A stretch of DNA of 64,000 bases from Aestuariispira insulae (GTDB lineage Bacteria > Pseudomonadota > Alphaproteobacteria > UBA8366 > Aestuariispiraceae): assembly GCF_003385955.1 (NCBI RefSeq), contig NZ_QRDW01000014.1:1-64000 (forward strand), read 5' to 3'. The notes beneath the pieces were generated by a model. The model was given only the letters and a program-made list of their open reading frames with translations, searched no databases and was not told the DNA's origin. The position numbers and the translations under genes were made by a program. Positions 51,397 to 60,515 of this stretch are shown piece by piece (position 1 is the stretch's first letter; each line of letters begins with the position of its first letter).

Positions 51397-52272
51397 TCAG
51401 GGGGCCGGTGATTTCCCATCCACACGCCCCCGGTGGATCAGATAGAGCCCGCTCAAAATCACGATGCCACCACCGACCCAGGCATAGATATCGGGCAGCG
51501 AATCAAACATCGCCCAGCCTAACAGCAGCGCCCAGAAAATCTGGCTGTACATGAAGGGGGCCACTGTGGTGGCTGCGGCATATTTATGGGCCGCGATGAT
51601 CAGACTGTGGGCCAGCCCGCCAAACAGGCCGATGGCAACAAGCGCCAGCCAGACATTGGTTCCTTCCGGCATTTGCCAGAAAAACGGTACCGCCAGGCTG
51701 GAGGCAACGGCGCCGATCAAGGCGGTATAAAACAGGGTCACCGGCATCGGGTCACTGTTCGCCAGTTTCCGTGTCGTGACATTGAAGGTCGCCATGCAAA
51801 AAGCGGCAGCCAGGATAAATAGCGCGCCGGTGCCAAGCCCCTCCATGTCAGTACCGCCGATATCGGGACGCACGATCACCAGGGTGCCGATGAAGCCGAC
51901 CAAGGTCGCGCATAATGATCGCCAGCCAACCCGCTCGCCCAGAATCGGGATCGAGAGCACCACCACCAACATGGGCACGGTAAAGAAAATGGCGGTGGCC
52001 TCCGCCAGGCCGATCATGGTCAGGCCGGTAAAAAATAGCAGGCTGTCAATCATGAGGATTAGGGATCGGCCGGCCTGCATCATCGGGCGGCTGGCGCGGA
52101 ACAGACTGGTGCCGTGCTTGGGCCACAGCAGGATCACCATCAAGATCAGATGGCCCAGATACCGTGCCCAAAGCACCATCATCACCGGCAGATACTGGCC
52201 AAGATATTTCGCCAATGTTTCCTGGACGGAGATCACCGCCATCGCCGCGAGCATATAGAATATGCCGCGCAT
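51397..52272 (-). CDS. EamA/DMT-family membrane transporter
   Basis: The 291-residue inner-membrane protein has about ten hydrophobic helices in two repeats, the layout of EamA (drug/metabolite transporter) exporters. The first repeat starts with GIFYMLAAMAVISVQETLAKYLG, and repeat two with ALFILAAAFCMATFNVTTRKLA. The ATG at 52272 with GGAACAG upstream is preferred to a TTG at 52287. The substrate is unknown, and members export amino acids, metabolites or choline-related compounds. It is convergent with the glycosyltransferase (stops adjacent). Confidence 0.88.
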   Translation of the reverse strand: MRGIFYMLAAMAVISVQETLAKYLGQYLPVMMVLWARYLGHLILMVILLWPKHGTSLFRASRPMMQAGRSLILMIDSLLFFTGLTMIGLAEATAIFFTVPMLVVVLSIPILGERVGWRSLCATLVGFIGTLVIVRPDIGGTDMEGLGTGALFILAAAFCMATFNVTTRKLANSDPMPVTLFYTALIGAVASSLAVPFFWQMPEGTNVWLALVAIGLFGGLAHSLIIAAHKYAAATTVAPFMYSQIFWALLLGWAMFDSLPDIYAWVGGGIVILSGLYLIHRGRVDGKSPAP

Positions 52273-52450
52273 CTGTTCCGTGCCCAAGCCCCTGGCCCCT
52301 TATTGTATCGCTGCTTGATATATCAGAAGAGCCTCAGCTTAGTGGATCGAACATCCAGGTCAAGCTTGATTCAGATCAGCGATTTCTTGCAATTGATTAT
52401 CTATATCAGTTATCTCAAACCTCCATTGTTGAGAAGGGGCTAAGGAAATC

Positions 52451-53836
52451 ATGCCTGCGAACCGTCGCCAGTTTATTAAAGGACTTGCCGCCGGCAGCGT
52501 CTTGCCGTTGCTGGGGGGCTGTTATGCCAACGGCCTGAATTCCCGTGTGGTGGATTTGACGGCAAGGAGCGCCAAGAAACAGCTACTGGCCAATGGGGCG
52601 GTAACCGAGGTTTTTGACTATGCCAATAGTCCGGGGCCGGTTATTTTGCGGGCCCGCCAGGGGGAGCGGTTCACGGTTCGATTTCGCAATGATCTGGAAA
52701 AACCGACCACCATTCATTGGCATGGAATACGCCTCGATAACGCCATGGACGGCGTGCCTTTCCTGACCCAGGATCCGGTGGCGCCGGGCAGCAGTTTTCA
52801 TTATGAATTCACGCCGCCGGATGCTGGTTCCTTTTGGTTCCATCCGCATTTTGACAGCCTGGATCAGATGGCGCGCGGCTTAAACGGGGTATTGATCGTG
52901 GAAGAGCGCGAGGATCCTGGATTTGACCTGGATTTACCTTTGATGCTCAAGGATTGGGTGTTAACGGATACCGGTGAATTTGGCCGGATCACCAGCAAGC
53001 GCGGCATGTCGCGTGCCGGCACGTTCGGCAATATCCGGACGGTCAATCACCAGATAAACCCGCTCTATCATGTTCCAGCCGGTGGCTGGGTGCGCCTTCG
53101 TTTGATCAATGTGGATCTGACACGGGTCTACAAGATCATCCTGGATGCGGTGGAAATGCCCGAAGCCTTTGTGATCGCGGTTGACGGCAATCCGATCGCC
53201 AGCCCCAGCCCCTTTGGGCGGGAACATATCGGTCCGGGACAGCGTCTGGATGTTGCTGTGAAAGTGCCGGATCGTCCTGGTGCTGTCTTTGCCTTCCGCA
53301 ATACCTCCTCTTCAAAACCCTGGGAGATGTGCCGTTTCCAGGCGGAACGTGCGGATGATGTGGATGTCAGGCGCGCCATGCCCCGGCTGCCCTTGAACCC
53401 GATCCCGGAACCGGATCTGGCCGCGGCAAAGGAAATTACCTATCGCTTCGACAGCGGTGTGGGGGACGGTTATGCGATCTGTGGCGGCATTCACGAAAAG
53501 GTGCCGACCTTCTGGACCATCAACGGGATCGCTTGGCCGGAATATGCAATATTGCCGCCGCCGTTGGATGTTCTTGAAATGGGGCGGAGCTATATCTTCG
53601 AATTGGCCAATCATACCCCCCATACCCATCCCATTCATATTCATGGCCTGACCTTTAAGATACTGGAATCGAACAAGCGGGCGGTCGATCCCTTTCATAC
53701 GGACACAGTGTTGCTGCGCCCGGATGAACGGGTCCGGGCGGCCTTCGTGGCCGACAATCCGGGTCACTGGATGTTCCATTGTCATATCATCGAACATCAG
53801 GTTTCCGGTATGATGGGCCATCTGCAGGTGGTCTGA
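52451..53836 (+). CDS. Multicopper oxidase, Tat-exported
   Basis: The 461-residue cupredoxin oxidase has an N-terminal twin-arginine signal (NRRQFIKGLAAG) and a possible lipobox LGGC at Cys24, so it may be a lipoprotein or simply periplasmic. All four copper motifs are present: HWHG (about 91-94), FHPHFDS (about 133), HTHPIHIHG (about 392-400) and HCHIIEHQVSGMM (about 443-455), the last with the type 1 Cys and axial Met. It would oxidise phenolic or metal substrates with oxygen, and copper tolerance as in CueO is possible. There is no Met-rich insert. Its start follows AAGGGGCTAAGG. It is not obviously linked to its neighbours. Confidence 0.92.
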   Translation: MPANRRQFIKGLAAGSVLPLLGGCYANGLNSRVVDLTARSAKKQLLANGAVTEVFDYANSPGPVILRARQGERFTVRFRNDLEKPTTIHWHGIRLDNAMDGVPFLTQDPVAPGSSFHYEFTPPDAGSFWFHPHFDSLDQMARGLNGVLIVEEREDPGFDLDLPLMLKDWVLTDTGEFGRITSKRGMSRAGTFGNIRTVNHQINPLYHVPAGGWVRLRLINVDLTRVYKIILDAVEMPEAFVIAVDGNPIASPSPFGREHIGPGQRLDVAVKVPDRPGAVFAFRNTSSSKPWEMCRFQAERADDVDVRRAMPRLPLNPIPEPDLAAAKEITYRFDSGVGDGYAICGGIHEKVPTFWTINGIAWPEYAILPPPLDVLEMGRSYIFELANHTPHTHPIHIHGLTFKILESNKRAVDPFHTDTVLLRPDERVRAAFVADNPGHWMFHCHIIEHQVSGMMGHLQVV

Positions 53837-53965
53837 GGCGGACGGATCACCGGTGTTAATGAAATTTCAAGATTTTCCCGTGTAATCTCTAAGCCAGTGG
53901 ATTGGTGAATCCGGAGATGTTCGATGCATTGCGGGTTTGAGGCAGGCTTTAAAAAGGTCTGTGTC

Positions 53966-56900
53966 ATGCTGTCATGGCTGCGCGCGCGGTTATTATTATC
54001 TCTTTTCATTTTGTTCGTGCCCGTGCTCGCGGGCGGACTTACCCTTGAATATATATTAAACGAGGCGGAAACAGCCGGAAAAACCATCGACTATTCCGGC
54101 CGTCAACGCATGCTGACCACCCGCATAGATGCGTTGATGACCAGGCTGGCCATTGAACAGGCCGAGGCAGACCGCCGCGCCGTTGTCAGCGAGATCAAGG
54201 ATGTGGCCGATGAATTGGGGCATGTGCATGATGCCCTGCTGAATGGCGGCGGGAAATACGACCTCATGGCCAGCGAGAATCCCAAGGTTAAGGAGATCTA
54301 TTTCCAGGCCCCCCACGACCTGGACCGTCGCATCGAGACCTATCTCGCCACCATTCGGGAAATGATCGCGGAAGGCGCTATCGATCGGGCCGATATCCAG
54401 GCCCGGCTGACCGGCCTCTGGCAGGAACGGAACCATCTGGTCCGGGCGCTTGATGCCCTGACCGGAGAATTTTCCCAGGAAAACCAGCGCCTGGTGCAGG
54501 GGATGAAGAGATGGGAATGGCTGTCCCTGGGGGCTTTGCTGGCTCTTCTTTTGCTGGTCTGGCGCTTTAGCCTGAGGCCGCTGGCCGAGCGGGTTGAAAC
54601 CGAACAGGAGGCCCTGGAAGGAATAAGCCGGAATGTGCCCGATGGCGTGATCACGATTGACAGGCATGGCAGCATCCGCACCTTCAACAAGGCGGCAGAG
54701 GAGATTTTCGGCTATTCGGAAATACAGGTGATCGGCCAGAATGTGAAGGTTCTGATGCCGGACCCGCATCGCTCCTTGCATGATGGCTATTTGCGCAATC
54801 GTGCCGCGGGTAAGGAAAACAAAATCATCGGTAAAGGGTCCCGCGAGATTACCGGCCAGCATTCGAACGGGGCGCCTTTGCCACTGGATCTGGCTATCGG
54901 TGAAATGATGCTGGGCGGTGAAAAAGTCTATATCGGCGTAGTCCGGGATATCTCCGCTCGCAAACAAATGATACGGGATCTCGCCGCCGGCCATGAAAAG
55001 CTGGTCAGTTTCGTCCGCCACACCCCGGCGGCGGTGGCTATGTTCGACCGCAAAATGCGCTATATCCTGCACAGCGACCGATGGTGCCGCGATTTTGGCC
55101 TGACCGATCAAAACATCATCGGGCAATGCCATTATGATGTGCTGCCCGATATGCCGGATGAATGGAAGGAAAGCCACGCCAGAGGTATGAAAGGCGCGAC
55201 GGAGCGCTGTGAAGAGGATCATTTCATCCGCCAGAATGGTGTTGATGTCTGGCTGCGCTGGGAAATCCATCCTTGGTATGAATCCGACGGCGCCATTGGC
55301 GGCATCATTATGTATACGGAAGTGATCACCGAGCGGAAACAGGCGCAAGAAAGGCTGCATCTTCTGACCCGGGCAATCGAATCCGCCAGTTGCGGTATCA
55401 TCATCACCGATGCGGTTTCGGCCGATAACGGTTTGCAATATGTCAATCCGGCCTTTGAGCGGATCACCGGCTACGAGGCGGCCGAGGTGCTGGGGATGAA
55501 CTGCCGGTTCCTGCAAGGGGATGAGACCGATCCCGATATGGTCATGGTACTGGAAAAAGCGGTGAAGAATGAAGAGCCGGTCAAGGTCCGTCTCCAGAAT
55601 TACCGGAAAGACGGCGTCCCGTTCTGGAATGAGGTTTCCATCTCGCCCGTACGGGACAGCCGTGGGCGCCTGATCAATTTCGTTGGGGTGATCAATGACG
55701 TGACCGAGCAGATCAATTCTGTTGAAAACCTGCGCCGTAGCGAGGCCCGGTTTCGGCATCTTTATAATTCCACCCCCGTCATGCTGCATTCGGTGAATGA
55801 AGAGGGGCGTTTGATTTCGGTCAGTGACTATTGGCTGCGCGCGATGGGATTTGGCCGAGAGGAGGTGCTGGGTCGCCGGCTGATCTCTTTCATGGAACAG
55901 GATTCCGCGAAAAAAGCCGAAGAAGAGATCCTGCCGCGTTTTTATCAGGAAGGGTATATTGACGATATTGAATATACCTTCCTGAAAAAAGACGGCAGTG
56001 CCATGGATGTGGCGCTTTCCGCCGTGTCGGATGAAGATGAAGAAGGGAATTTCCGTTCTCTCGGCGTGGTGCTGGATATCACGGATAAAAAGCGGGTGGA
56101 AAATGAGCTTCTCCAGGTCCAGAAAGTGGAGGCCATTGGCCAGCTGACCGGGGGCATTGCCCATGATTTCAATAACCTGTTGGCGGTTATCATGGGCAAC
56201 TTGCAGCTGATCCAGCGCCGGTCCAATGATAATGAACGGGTTTCGCCACTGATTGAAAGCGCGCTTAAAGCCACCGGTCGGGGCGCGGACCTGACCCGGC
56301 AATTGCTGGTTTTTGCCCGCAAACAGCAACTGACCCCGGTAGCGACGGACATCAATGAACTGGTGGAAGGATTGATCGCGCTGTTCCGCCGCACCTTGGG
56401 CGAACATATCGAGATCGATACCACGCTTTGTGACAATGCCGCCCCGATCCTGGTGGATCAAACCCAGTTGGAATCCGCCCTGCTCAATCTGGCAGTCAAT
56501 GCCCGCGATGCCATGCCAAACGGTGGCAAGCTATTGCTGAGCACGGAAAATACCTCGCTGGATGAACGATATGCCAAGCAACATCCAGAGGTTGAGATTG
56601 GGGAGTATATTCTTGTATCTGTGACTGATAACGGGCCGGGCATCCCGAAGGATGTGCAGGCCCAGATATTCGATCCTTTCTTCACCACCAAGGATGTCGG
56701 CAAAGGTACCGGGCTGGGCCTCAGTATGGTCTATGGCTTTGTCCGCCAATCCAAGGGGCATGTCAGGGTCTATAGCGAAGTGAATGAAGGCACCACCTTC
56801 CAGATCTTTTTGCCGGTCAACCGGGATGCGACCGAGACCAAGGTGGTTGAAGAAGCGCCCGAGCGCCTGCAGGGCAGCGGCCAGACGGTCTTGGTGGTCG

Positions 56901-57265
56901 AAGATGAGCCGGAAGTGCGCCAAATGCATGTGATGCTGTTGGAGGATAGCGGTTTCGAGATCATCCAGGCCGCCAACGGGCCGGAGGCGATCGAGATTCT
57001 GAAATCGGACGCGGCCATTGATATTCTGTTCAGTGATGTGGTGATGCCAGGGGGCCTTAGCGGGATACAATTGGCGGGGGAGGCGGTGAAATTGCGGCCA
57101 GGCCTGCCCATTCTTTTGGCGTCAGGATATCCGCGTGCCGCCGTGTTGGAGGAGGATGCGCCCTTTGAGCTGGTATTAAAGCCCTGTCCCGACAATCTGT
57201 TGGTTTCAAAGTTACTGTCATTGCTGGGGCAATCTGATGTCGAAGAGCGGATGGAGGCCGATTGA
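53966..57265 (+). CDS. Hybrid sensor histidine kinase with NarX-like sensor and FixL-type haem PAS
   Basis: The 1099-residue protein has, in order: a membrane helix (about 8-30); a periplasmic PilJ/NarX-type four-helix domain starting [11 protein letters not shown] (44-54); a second helix (about 184-204); a PAS domain (about 215-340); and further PAS/PAC domains (about 345-475, 475-600 and 605-720). Then come the kinase core with phospho-acceptor His733 in GGIAHDFNN, an ATPase domain ([19 protein letters not shown]) and a receiver domain with Asp1024 in [12 protein letters not shown]1 has [14 protein letters not shown], where His272 matches the haem-ligand His of FixL, so oxygen or another gas may be sensed. 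The following REC-EAL gene is coupled to it. The start at 53966 is chosen for AAAAAGG upstream. Confidence 0.9.
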   Translation: MLSWLRARLLLSLFILFVPVLAGGLTLEYILNEAETAGKTIDYSGRQRMLTTRIDALMTRLAIEQAEADRRAVVSEIKDVADELGHVHDALLNGGGKYDLMASENPKVKEIYFQAPHDLDRRIETYLATIREMIAEGAIDRADIQARLTGLWQERNHLVRALDALTGEFSQENQRLVQGMKRWEWLSLGALLALLLLVWRFSLRPLAERVETEQEALEGISRNVPDGVITIDRHGSIRTFNKAAEEIFGYSEIQVIGQNVKVLMPDPHRSLHDGYLRNRAAGKENKIIGKGSREITGQHSNGAPLPLDLAIGEMMLGGEKVYIGVVRDISARKQMIRDLAAGHEKLVSFVRHTPAAVAMFDRKMRYILHSDRWCRDFGLTDQNIIGQCHYDVLPDMPDEWKESHARGMKGATERCEEDHFIRQNGVDVWLRWEIHPWYESDGAIGGIIMYTEVITERKQAQERLHLLTRAIESASCGIIITDAVSADNGLQYVNPAFERITGYEAAEVLGMNCRFLQGDETDPDMVMVLEKAVKNEEPVKVRLQNYRKDGVPFWNEVSISPVRDSRGRLINFVGVINDVTEQINSVENLRRSEARFRHLYNSTPVMLHSVNEEGRLISVSDYWLRAMGFGREEVLGRRLISFMEQDSAKKAEEEILPRFYQEGYIDDIEYTFLKKDGSAMDVALSAVSDEDEEGNFRSLGVVLDITDKKRVENELLQVQKVEAIGQLTGGIAHDFNNLLAVIMGNLQLIQRRSNDNERVSPLIESALKATGRGADLTRQLLVFARKQQLTPVATDINELVEGLIALFRRTLGEHIEIDTTLCDNAAPILVDQTQLESALLNLAVNARDAMPNGGKLLLSTENTSLDERYAKQHPEVEIGEYILVSVTDNGPGIPKDVQAQIFDPFFTTKDVGKGTGLGLSMVYGFVRQSKGHVRVYSEVNEGTTFQIFLPVNRDATETKVVEEAPERLQGSGQTVLVVEDEPEVRQMHVMLLEDSGFEIIQAANGPEAIEILKSDAAIDILFSDVVMPGGLSGIQLAGEAVKLRPGLPILLASGYPRAAVLEEDAPFELVLKPCPDNLLVSKLLSLLGQSDVEERMEAD

Positions 57266-57266
57266 G

Positions 57267-58454
57267 ATGAAACAGAAACGCCTAATTGTACTGGATGATA
57301 CGGTTGGTATGCTGGATTTGATCGGTGGCCTGGCAGAGGATCTGGGGTATCAGGTGCGTAGGGTCGATGAAGTCTCTGATTTCCAGGCGGTCTATGATGA
57401 ATTCCAACCCAACTTCATCACCCTGGATCTGGCGATGCCCGGCGGGGATGGTGTCGAAATCCTGCGCTTCCTGGGGCAGCGCGGTTGTCAGGCGCGCATT
57501 GTCATTATCAGTGGTTTTGACAATAAAGTTGTGGCGTCCGCCATGCGGCTGGGCCGGGAATTTCAGTTGGAGATGGCGGGATCTTTGCACAAACCCTTTG
57601 CCATCTCAGACCTGGAAACATTATTGGAAGAAGCTGCTGATGAAGCGGGTGGTTTGAATGCCGATCAACTGTGCCGGGCCATTCGACAAGGTGAGATCCA
57701 GCCATTTTTCCAGCCCAAAGTCAGATTAGACGGTCACGGCGACCAGGCGGTCCTGGAGGCGGAGGCCCTGGCCCGATGGCCCGGCAGTGAATTTGGGCCG
57801 GCGGATTTTATTCCGCGCGCCGAGGAAGAGGGGCTGATCGGGCCGCTGACCTTTTCGATGATTGAACAGGTTGCGGCCCGTCTGGCGGATTGGCGAGGTG
57901 GGGGGCTGAATCTGTCCATTGCAGTCAATATCTCGCCGGCCCTGTTGACCGATCTCAGCTTCCCCGACCAGATTGCCGAACTGGTCCGCCAGCACGGTGC
58001 GCAACCGGATTGGATCGTTCTGGAAATAACGGAGTCGGCGGCCATGGAGGATGCCAGCCGGGCGATGGATATCCTGACCCGGCTGCGTCTCAAGGGGTTT
58101 TCTCTGTCCTGTGACGATTTCGGGACCGGCTATTCCTCATTGGTTCAGCTTTACCGTATGCCCTTTGTCGAATTGAAAATCGATCAATCCTTTGTGCGTG
58201 AGGCGGACGAGCATGAAGAGGCCCGCGCGGTGATCCGCGCCAGCATTGAATTGGCCCATCAACTGGGGCTGAAGGTCTGTGCCGAAGGGGTGGAAGTGGC
58301 CGGGATACTGGATTTCCTGATCGAAGCGGGCTGTGAGAGCGTTCAGGGCTTTTATTTCTCCAAACCGGTGCCGGCCTCAGACCTGGCCGATGTGATCGAG
58401 AACCTGAATAATGCAAACGCTACCGGCCAGCGCGCCACCTGCCGGCCGCATTGA
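57267..58454 (+). CDS. Response regulator with EAL cyclic-di-GMP phosphodiesterase domain
   Basis: The 395-residue protein has an N-terminal receiver domain (LIVLDDTVGM; phospho-acceptor in ITLDLAMPGGDG at about residue 52; Lys in LHKPF) and a C-terminal EAL domain. Catalytic and metal-binding motifs are intact: EALARW, NISPALL, EITES, CDDFGTGYSSL, ELKIDQSFV and CAEGVE. It should therefore hydrolyse cyclic di-GMP to pGpG, under control of phosphorylation. The ATG at 57267 lies one base after the kinase stop, and GGAGG is upstream. It is very likely the output partner of the hybrid kinase. Confidence 0.92.
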   Translation: MKQKRLIVLDDTVGMLDLIGGLAEDLGYQVRRVDEVSDFQAVYDEFQPNFITLDLAMPGGDGVEILRFLGQRGCQARIVIISGFDNKVVASAMRLGREFQLEMAGSLHKPFAISDLETLLEEAADEAGGLNADQLCRAIRQGEIQPFFQPKVRLDGHGDQAVLEAEALARWPGSEFGPADFIPRAEEEGLIGPLTFSMIEQVAARLADWRGGGLNLSIAVNISPALLTDLSFPDQIAELVRQHGAQPDWIVLEITESAAMEDASRAMDILTRLRLKGFSLSCDDFGTGYSSLVQLYRMPFVELKIDQSFVREADEHEEARAVIRASIELAHQLGLKVCAEGVEVAGILDFLIEAGCESVQGFYFSKPVPASDLADVIENLNNANATGQRATCRPH

Positions 58455-58552
58455 GAGTGGATCTGGCAGGGAGTTGAAATTATTCTTGCCGACCCGGTTT
58501 TGCATCTCCTAAAATCAGCGAAATCAAGACACTATAATAGGTTTGGCTGATT

Positions 58553-59032
58553 GTGTTTCTCCCTATTTTTTCCAGAAGTCGCCTTGCTGTGAAATGGTTG
58601 GCGATGTTGTTTTCCGCTCTGGCGATGCTGAGCCTCACCGCCTGCACGGCCATGCTCGTTGACAGCATGGTGCAGGTGCCGAATTATCCGAAACAGGCTG
58701 CGGTGGCGCATGAGAAACTGGGGAATTGTATCGTCACGGGCCTGCGGGATGTGGCTATTCCGGATTTGCTGGGCCCTAATAAGATTTACGACGAAGCCAC
58801 CGGTGAATCCTTTGGTCCGGTTTATGTGATCCGCCCCAATTTCAACATTGTTCATGTTGGTCCCTTTGGGGCCACCAGTGCCTCTCGGAGCAATCCCTGG
58901 CAGATGTCGCTTACGGCACTGGAAGGGGGCCAAACCGAGATCAACGTGAAAAGCAATTACAACAAACTGCACGATATCTATGAAGCACCGCTGGAGGACC
59001 TGGACCGGCTGATCAACGAATGCTCAGCATAG
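58553..59032 (+). CDS. Predicted lipoprotein of unknown function
   Basis: The 159-residue precursor has a basic N-terminus, a hydrophobic stretch and a lipobox SLTAC with Cys at about residue 31, so it should be a lipid-anchored envelope protein. The mature part (about 128 residues) has no motif I recognise. The conserved-looking segments are NCIVTGLRDVAIPDLLG and SNPWQMSLTALEGG. The start is uncertain: GTG at 58553 gives a normal signal peptide, and ATG at 58604 gives a shorter one. No paired gene is evident. Confidence 0.65.
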   Translation: MFLPIFSRSRLAVKWLAMLFSALAMLSLTACTAMLVDSMVQVPNYPKQAAVAHEKLGNCIVTGLRDVAIPDLLGPNKIYDEATGESFGPVYVIRPNFNIVHVGPFGATSASRSNPWQMSLTALEGGQTEINVKSNYNKLHDIYEAPLEDLDRLINECSA

Positions 59033-59090
59033 GCAGACGGGGCCGATCAATGGAGTTTGCTCCGGCGTAAAAGCTTTGGAAGACTCCTAA

Positions 59091-59537
59091 ATGACCCTTG
59101 ATGATCTTAACGAGAAATACTCTTGGATTTCGGAAACCAGCGAACTTAAGGTCGCCTGGGAACGGAAACAAGGTGACAGAGGGGCTGGCTCGGCCGGGCC
59201 TGAAATAAGTCATCAGGTTTTAGAGGTTCCGGTTCGGATGGTTGTTGGCTTTGCGCAGGCCATTCAGGATCATCCTGAAGTCTATCAATTGATCCAGACG
59301 GCGCATGAAAACGCGCAAAAGGATCCGGACGGACCGCGGGATTTTGGCGAGCACGGCATCTTGCTGGATCTTTTCTACACTTGGTATGTCTTTAAACATG
59401 AAATTCCCCGAAACCCGGGTGCGATCTTTGCCGCAGTTGTGCTGCTGCTGGAAGTTTTGAAGGGCAGTATCCCCAACATTCACTGCGACCAGGCGCGTCT
59501 CTTCCTGATGCGGCGTTCTGATATTATTGAAGATTGA
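59091..59537 (+). CDS. Hypothetical protein
   Basis: The 148-residue protein has no recognised family. It begins MTLDDLNEKYSWISETSELK. It contains a mixed helical region with LDLFYTWYVFKHEIPRNPGAIFAAVVLLLEVLKG at about 98-131, which may be a buried helix rather than a true membrane segment. There is no signal peptide. GGAAGACTCC precedes the start. It lies 214 bases upstream of the diiron protein on the same strand, so it may or may not belong with that group. Function unknown. Confidence 0.55.
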   Translation: MTLDDLNEKYSWISETSELKVAWERKQGDRGAGSAGPEISHQVLEVPVRMVVGFAQAIQDHPEVYQLIQTAHENAQKDPDGPRDFGEHGILLDLFYTWYVFKHEIPRNPGAIFAAVVLLLEVLKGSIPNIHCDQARLFLMRRSDIIED

Positions 59538-59751
59538 TCATTTCGCGGGGGCGTTTGTACTCCAGCGGCCAGCATGCCCGTTTCTTGAGAAGAATTTGTT
59601 TGCAGAGAGACTCAATAAATATTTCGGCATGGGTGACCATAACTAACTACCGTTCCAGATCTTGTTTTCAGCATGCCCCGATCCTATAACAGCCGATGTT
59701 GTTTTGGGGGGCGTGTCGGCGTTTTAATGGGAATTTTGGCGGGGAAACATC

Positions 59752-60477
59752 ATGGTTGATACGATGAAGGGGGATGCATCTAATCGGTTTGAAGTGCGCA
59801 GTGCATGCCGCACGATATTTGACGTGCGTCCGGGGGATTTGGATCTCTCCGGCTCTGACCGGGCGGAACTGCACGAATATATCTGGGACACGGCAGAGAC
59901 CGAGTATGACGCCCGTTTTCTGTTCGCTTACCTACAGAAAATGCGGCCGCATTTTTCTGACAGATTCTGGCGATATCTTGAGAATTGGCGGGATGACGAA
60001 GAACAGCATTATCTGGGCTTTCGACATCTTTACTGCATTGTCTTTGACTATGAGCCGGCTGAATTTGACCGTAAGATGAGTGGCCGCAGTCCGGATTTCT
60101 CGGATCTGGCACCGTTCCTGGAAGATGAGTTTACCTTGAGCACGGTGATTGCCTTTGACGAATTGGTGACCACCCGGGTCTATAAGAAGGAATATGCGCT
60201 TTATGATCGGCTTGGCGCGGCGGGGGTTTCACAATTTCTGCGTGATGTGGCCCGGGATGAAGCTGCGCATTACCGCGATGCGCTGGCGATTGTTCGTGAA
60301 TGCCATGCCGATCGTTTGCATGAGGTGCGGGCCGTCTTGGACAAGATCCTGGAGAAGGAGAGTATCAAGCGGGAATACCGTTCAACCTTCTTGCTCGATC
60401 ATACTGACAGCGATCTATATAGCGGCAATCTTCTGGAGGATTGCGCGCATTTGATCTGCCGGCAGGCCATGAACTGA
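59752..60477 (+). CDS. Ferritin-like diiron protein (desaturase/N-oxygenase-like)
   Basis: The 241-residue, all-helical protein carries a full set of carboxylate-bridged diiron ligands in the order of the ferritin-like superfamily. These are Glu49/Glu51 in the first helix (AETEYDAR), E83-X2-H86 (DDEEQHYLGF), Glu137 (FDELVTTRVY) and E170-X2-H173 (RDEAAHYRD). The layout resembles acyl-ACP desaturases and AurF-type oxygenases, so an oxygen-dependent oxidation is inferred. It is shorter than plant desaturases. GGCGGGGAAAC precedes the start. The next gene begins 38 bases after its stop on the same strand, forming an operon with two methyltransferase/PP-loop fusions. Its substrate is not known. 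Confidence 0.75.
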   Translation: MVDTMKGDASNRFEVRSACRTIFDVRPGDLDLSGSDRAELHEYIWDTAETEYDARFLFAYLQKMRPHFSDRFWRYLENWRDDEEQHYLGFRHLYCIVFDYEPAEFDRKMSGRSPDFSDLAPFLEDEFTLSTVIAFDELVTTRVYKKEYALYDRLGAAGVSQFLRDVARDEAAHYRDALAIVRECHADRLHEVRAVLDKILEKESIKREYRSTFLLDHTDSDLYSGNLLEDCAHLICRQAMN

Positions 60478-60515
60478 AGGGGGCCGGTTGGTCCGCTTGC
60501 TTGAGGACAGACTTA

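Noticed and set aside
54056-56461. 800-codon open frame antisense to the hybrid kinase
   Set aside because: It is a reverse-frame shadow. The plus strand carries PAS, HisKA, ATPase and receiver motifs, and the minus product has none.
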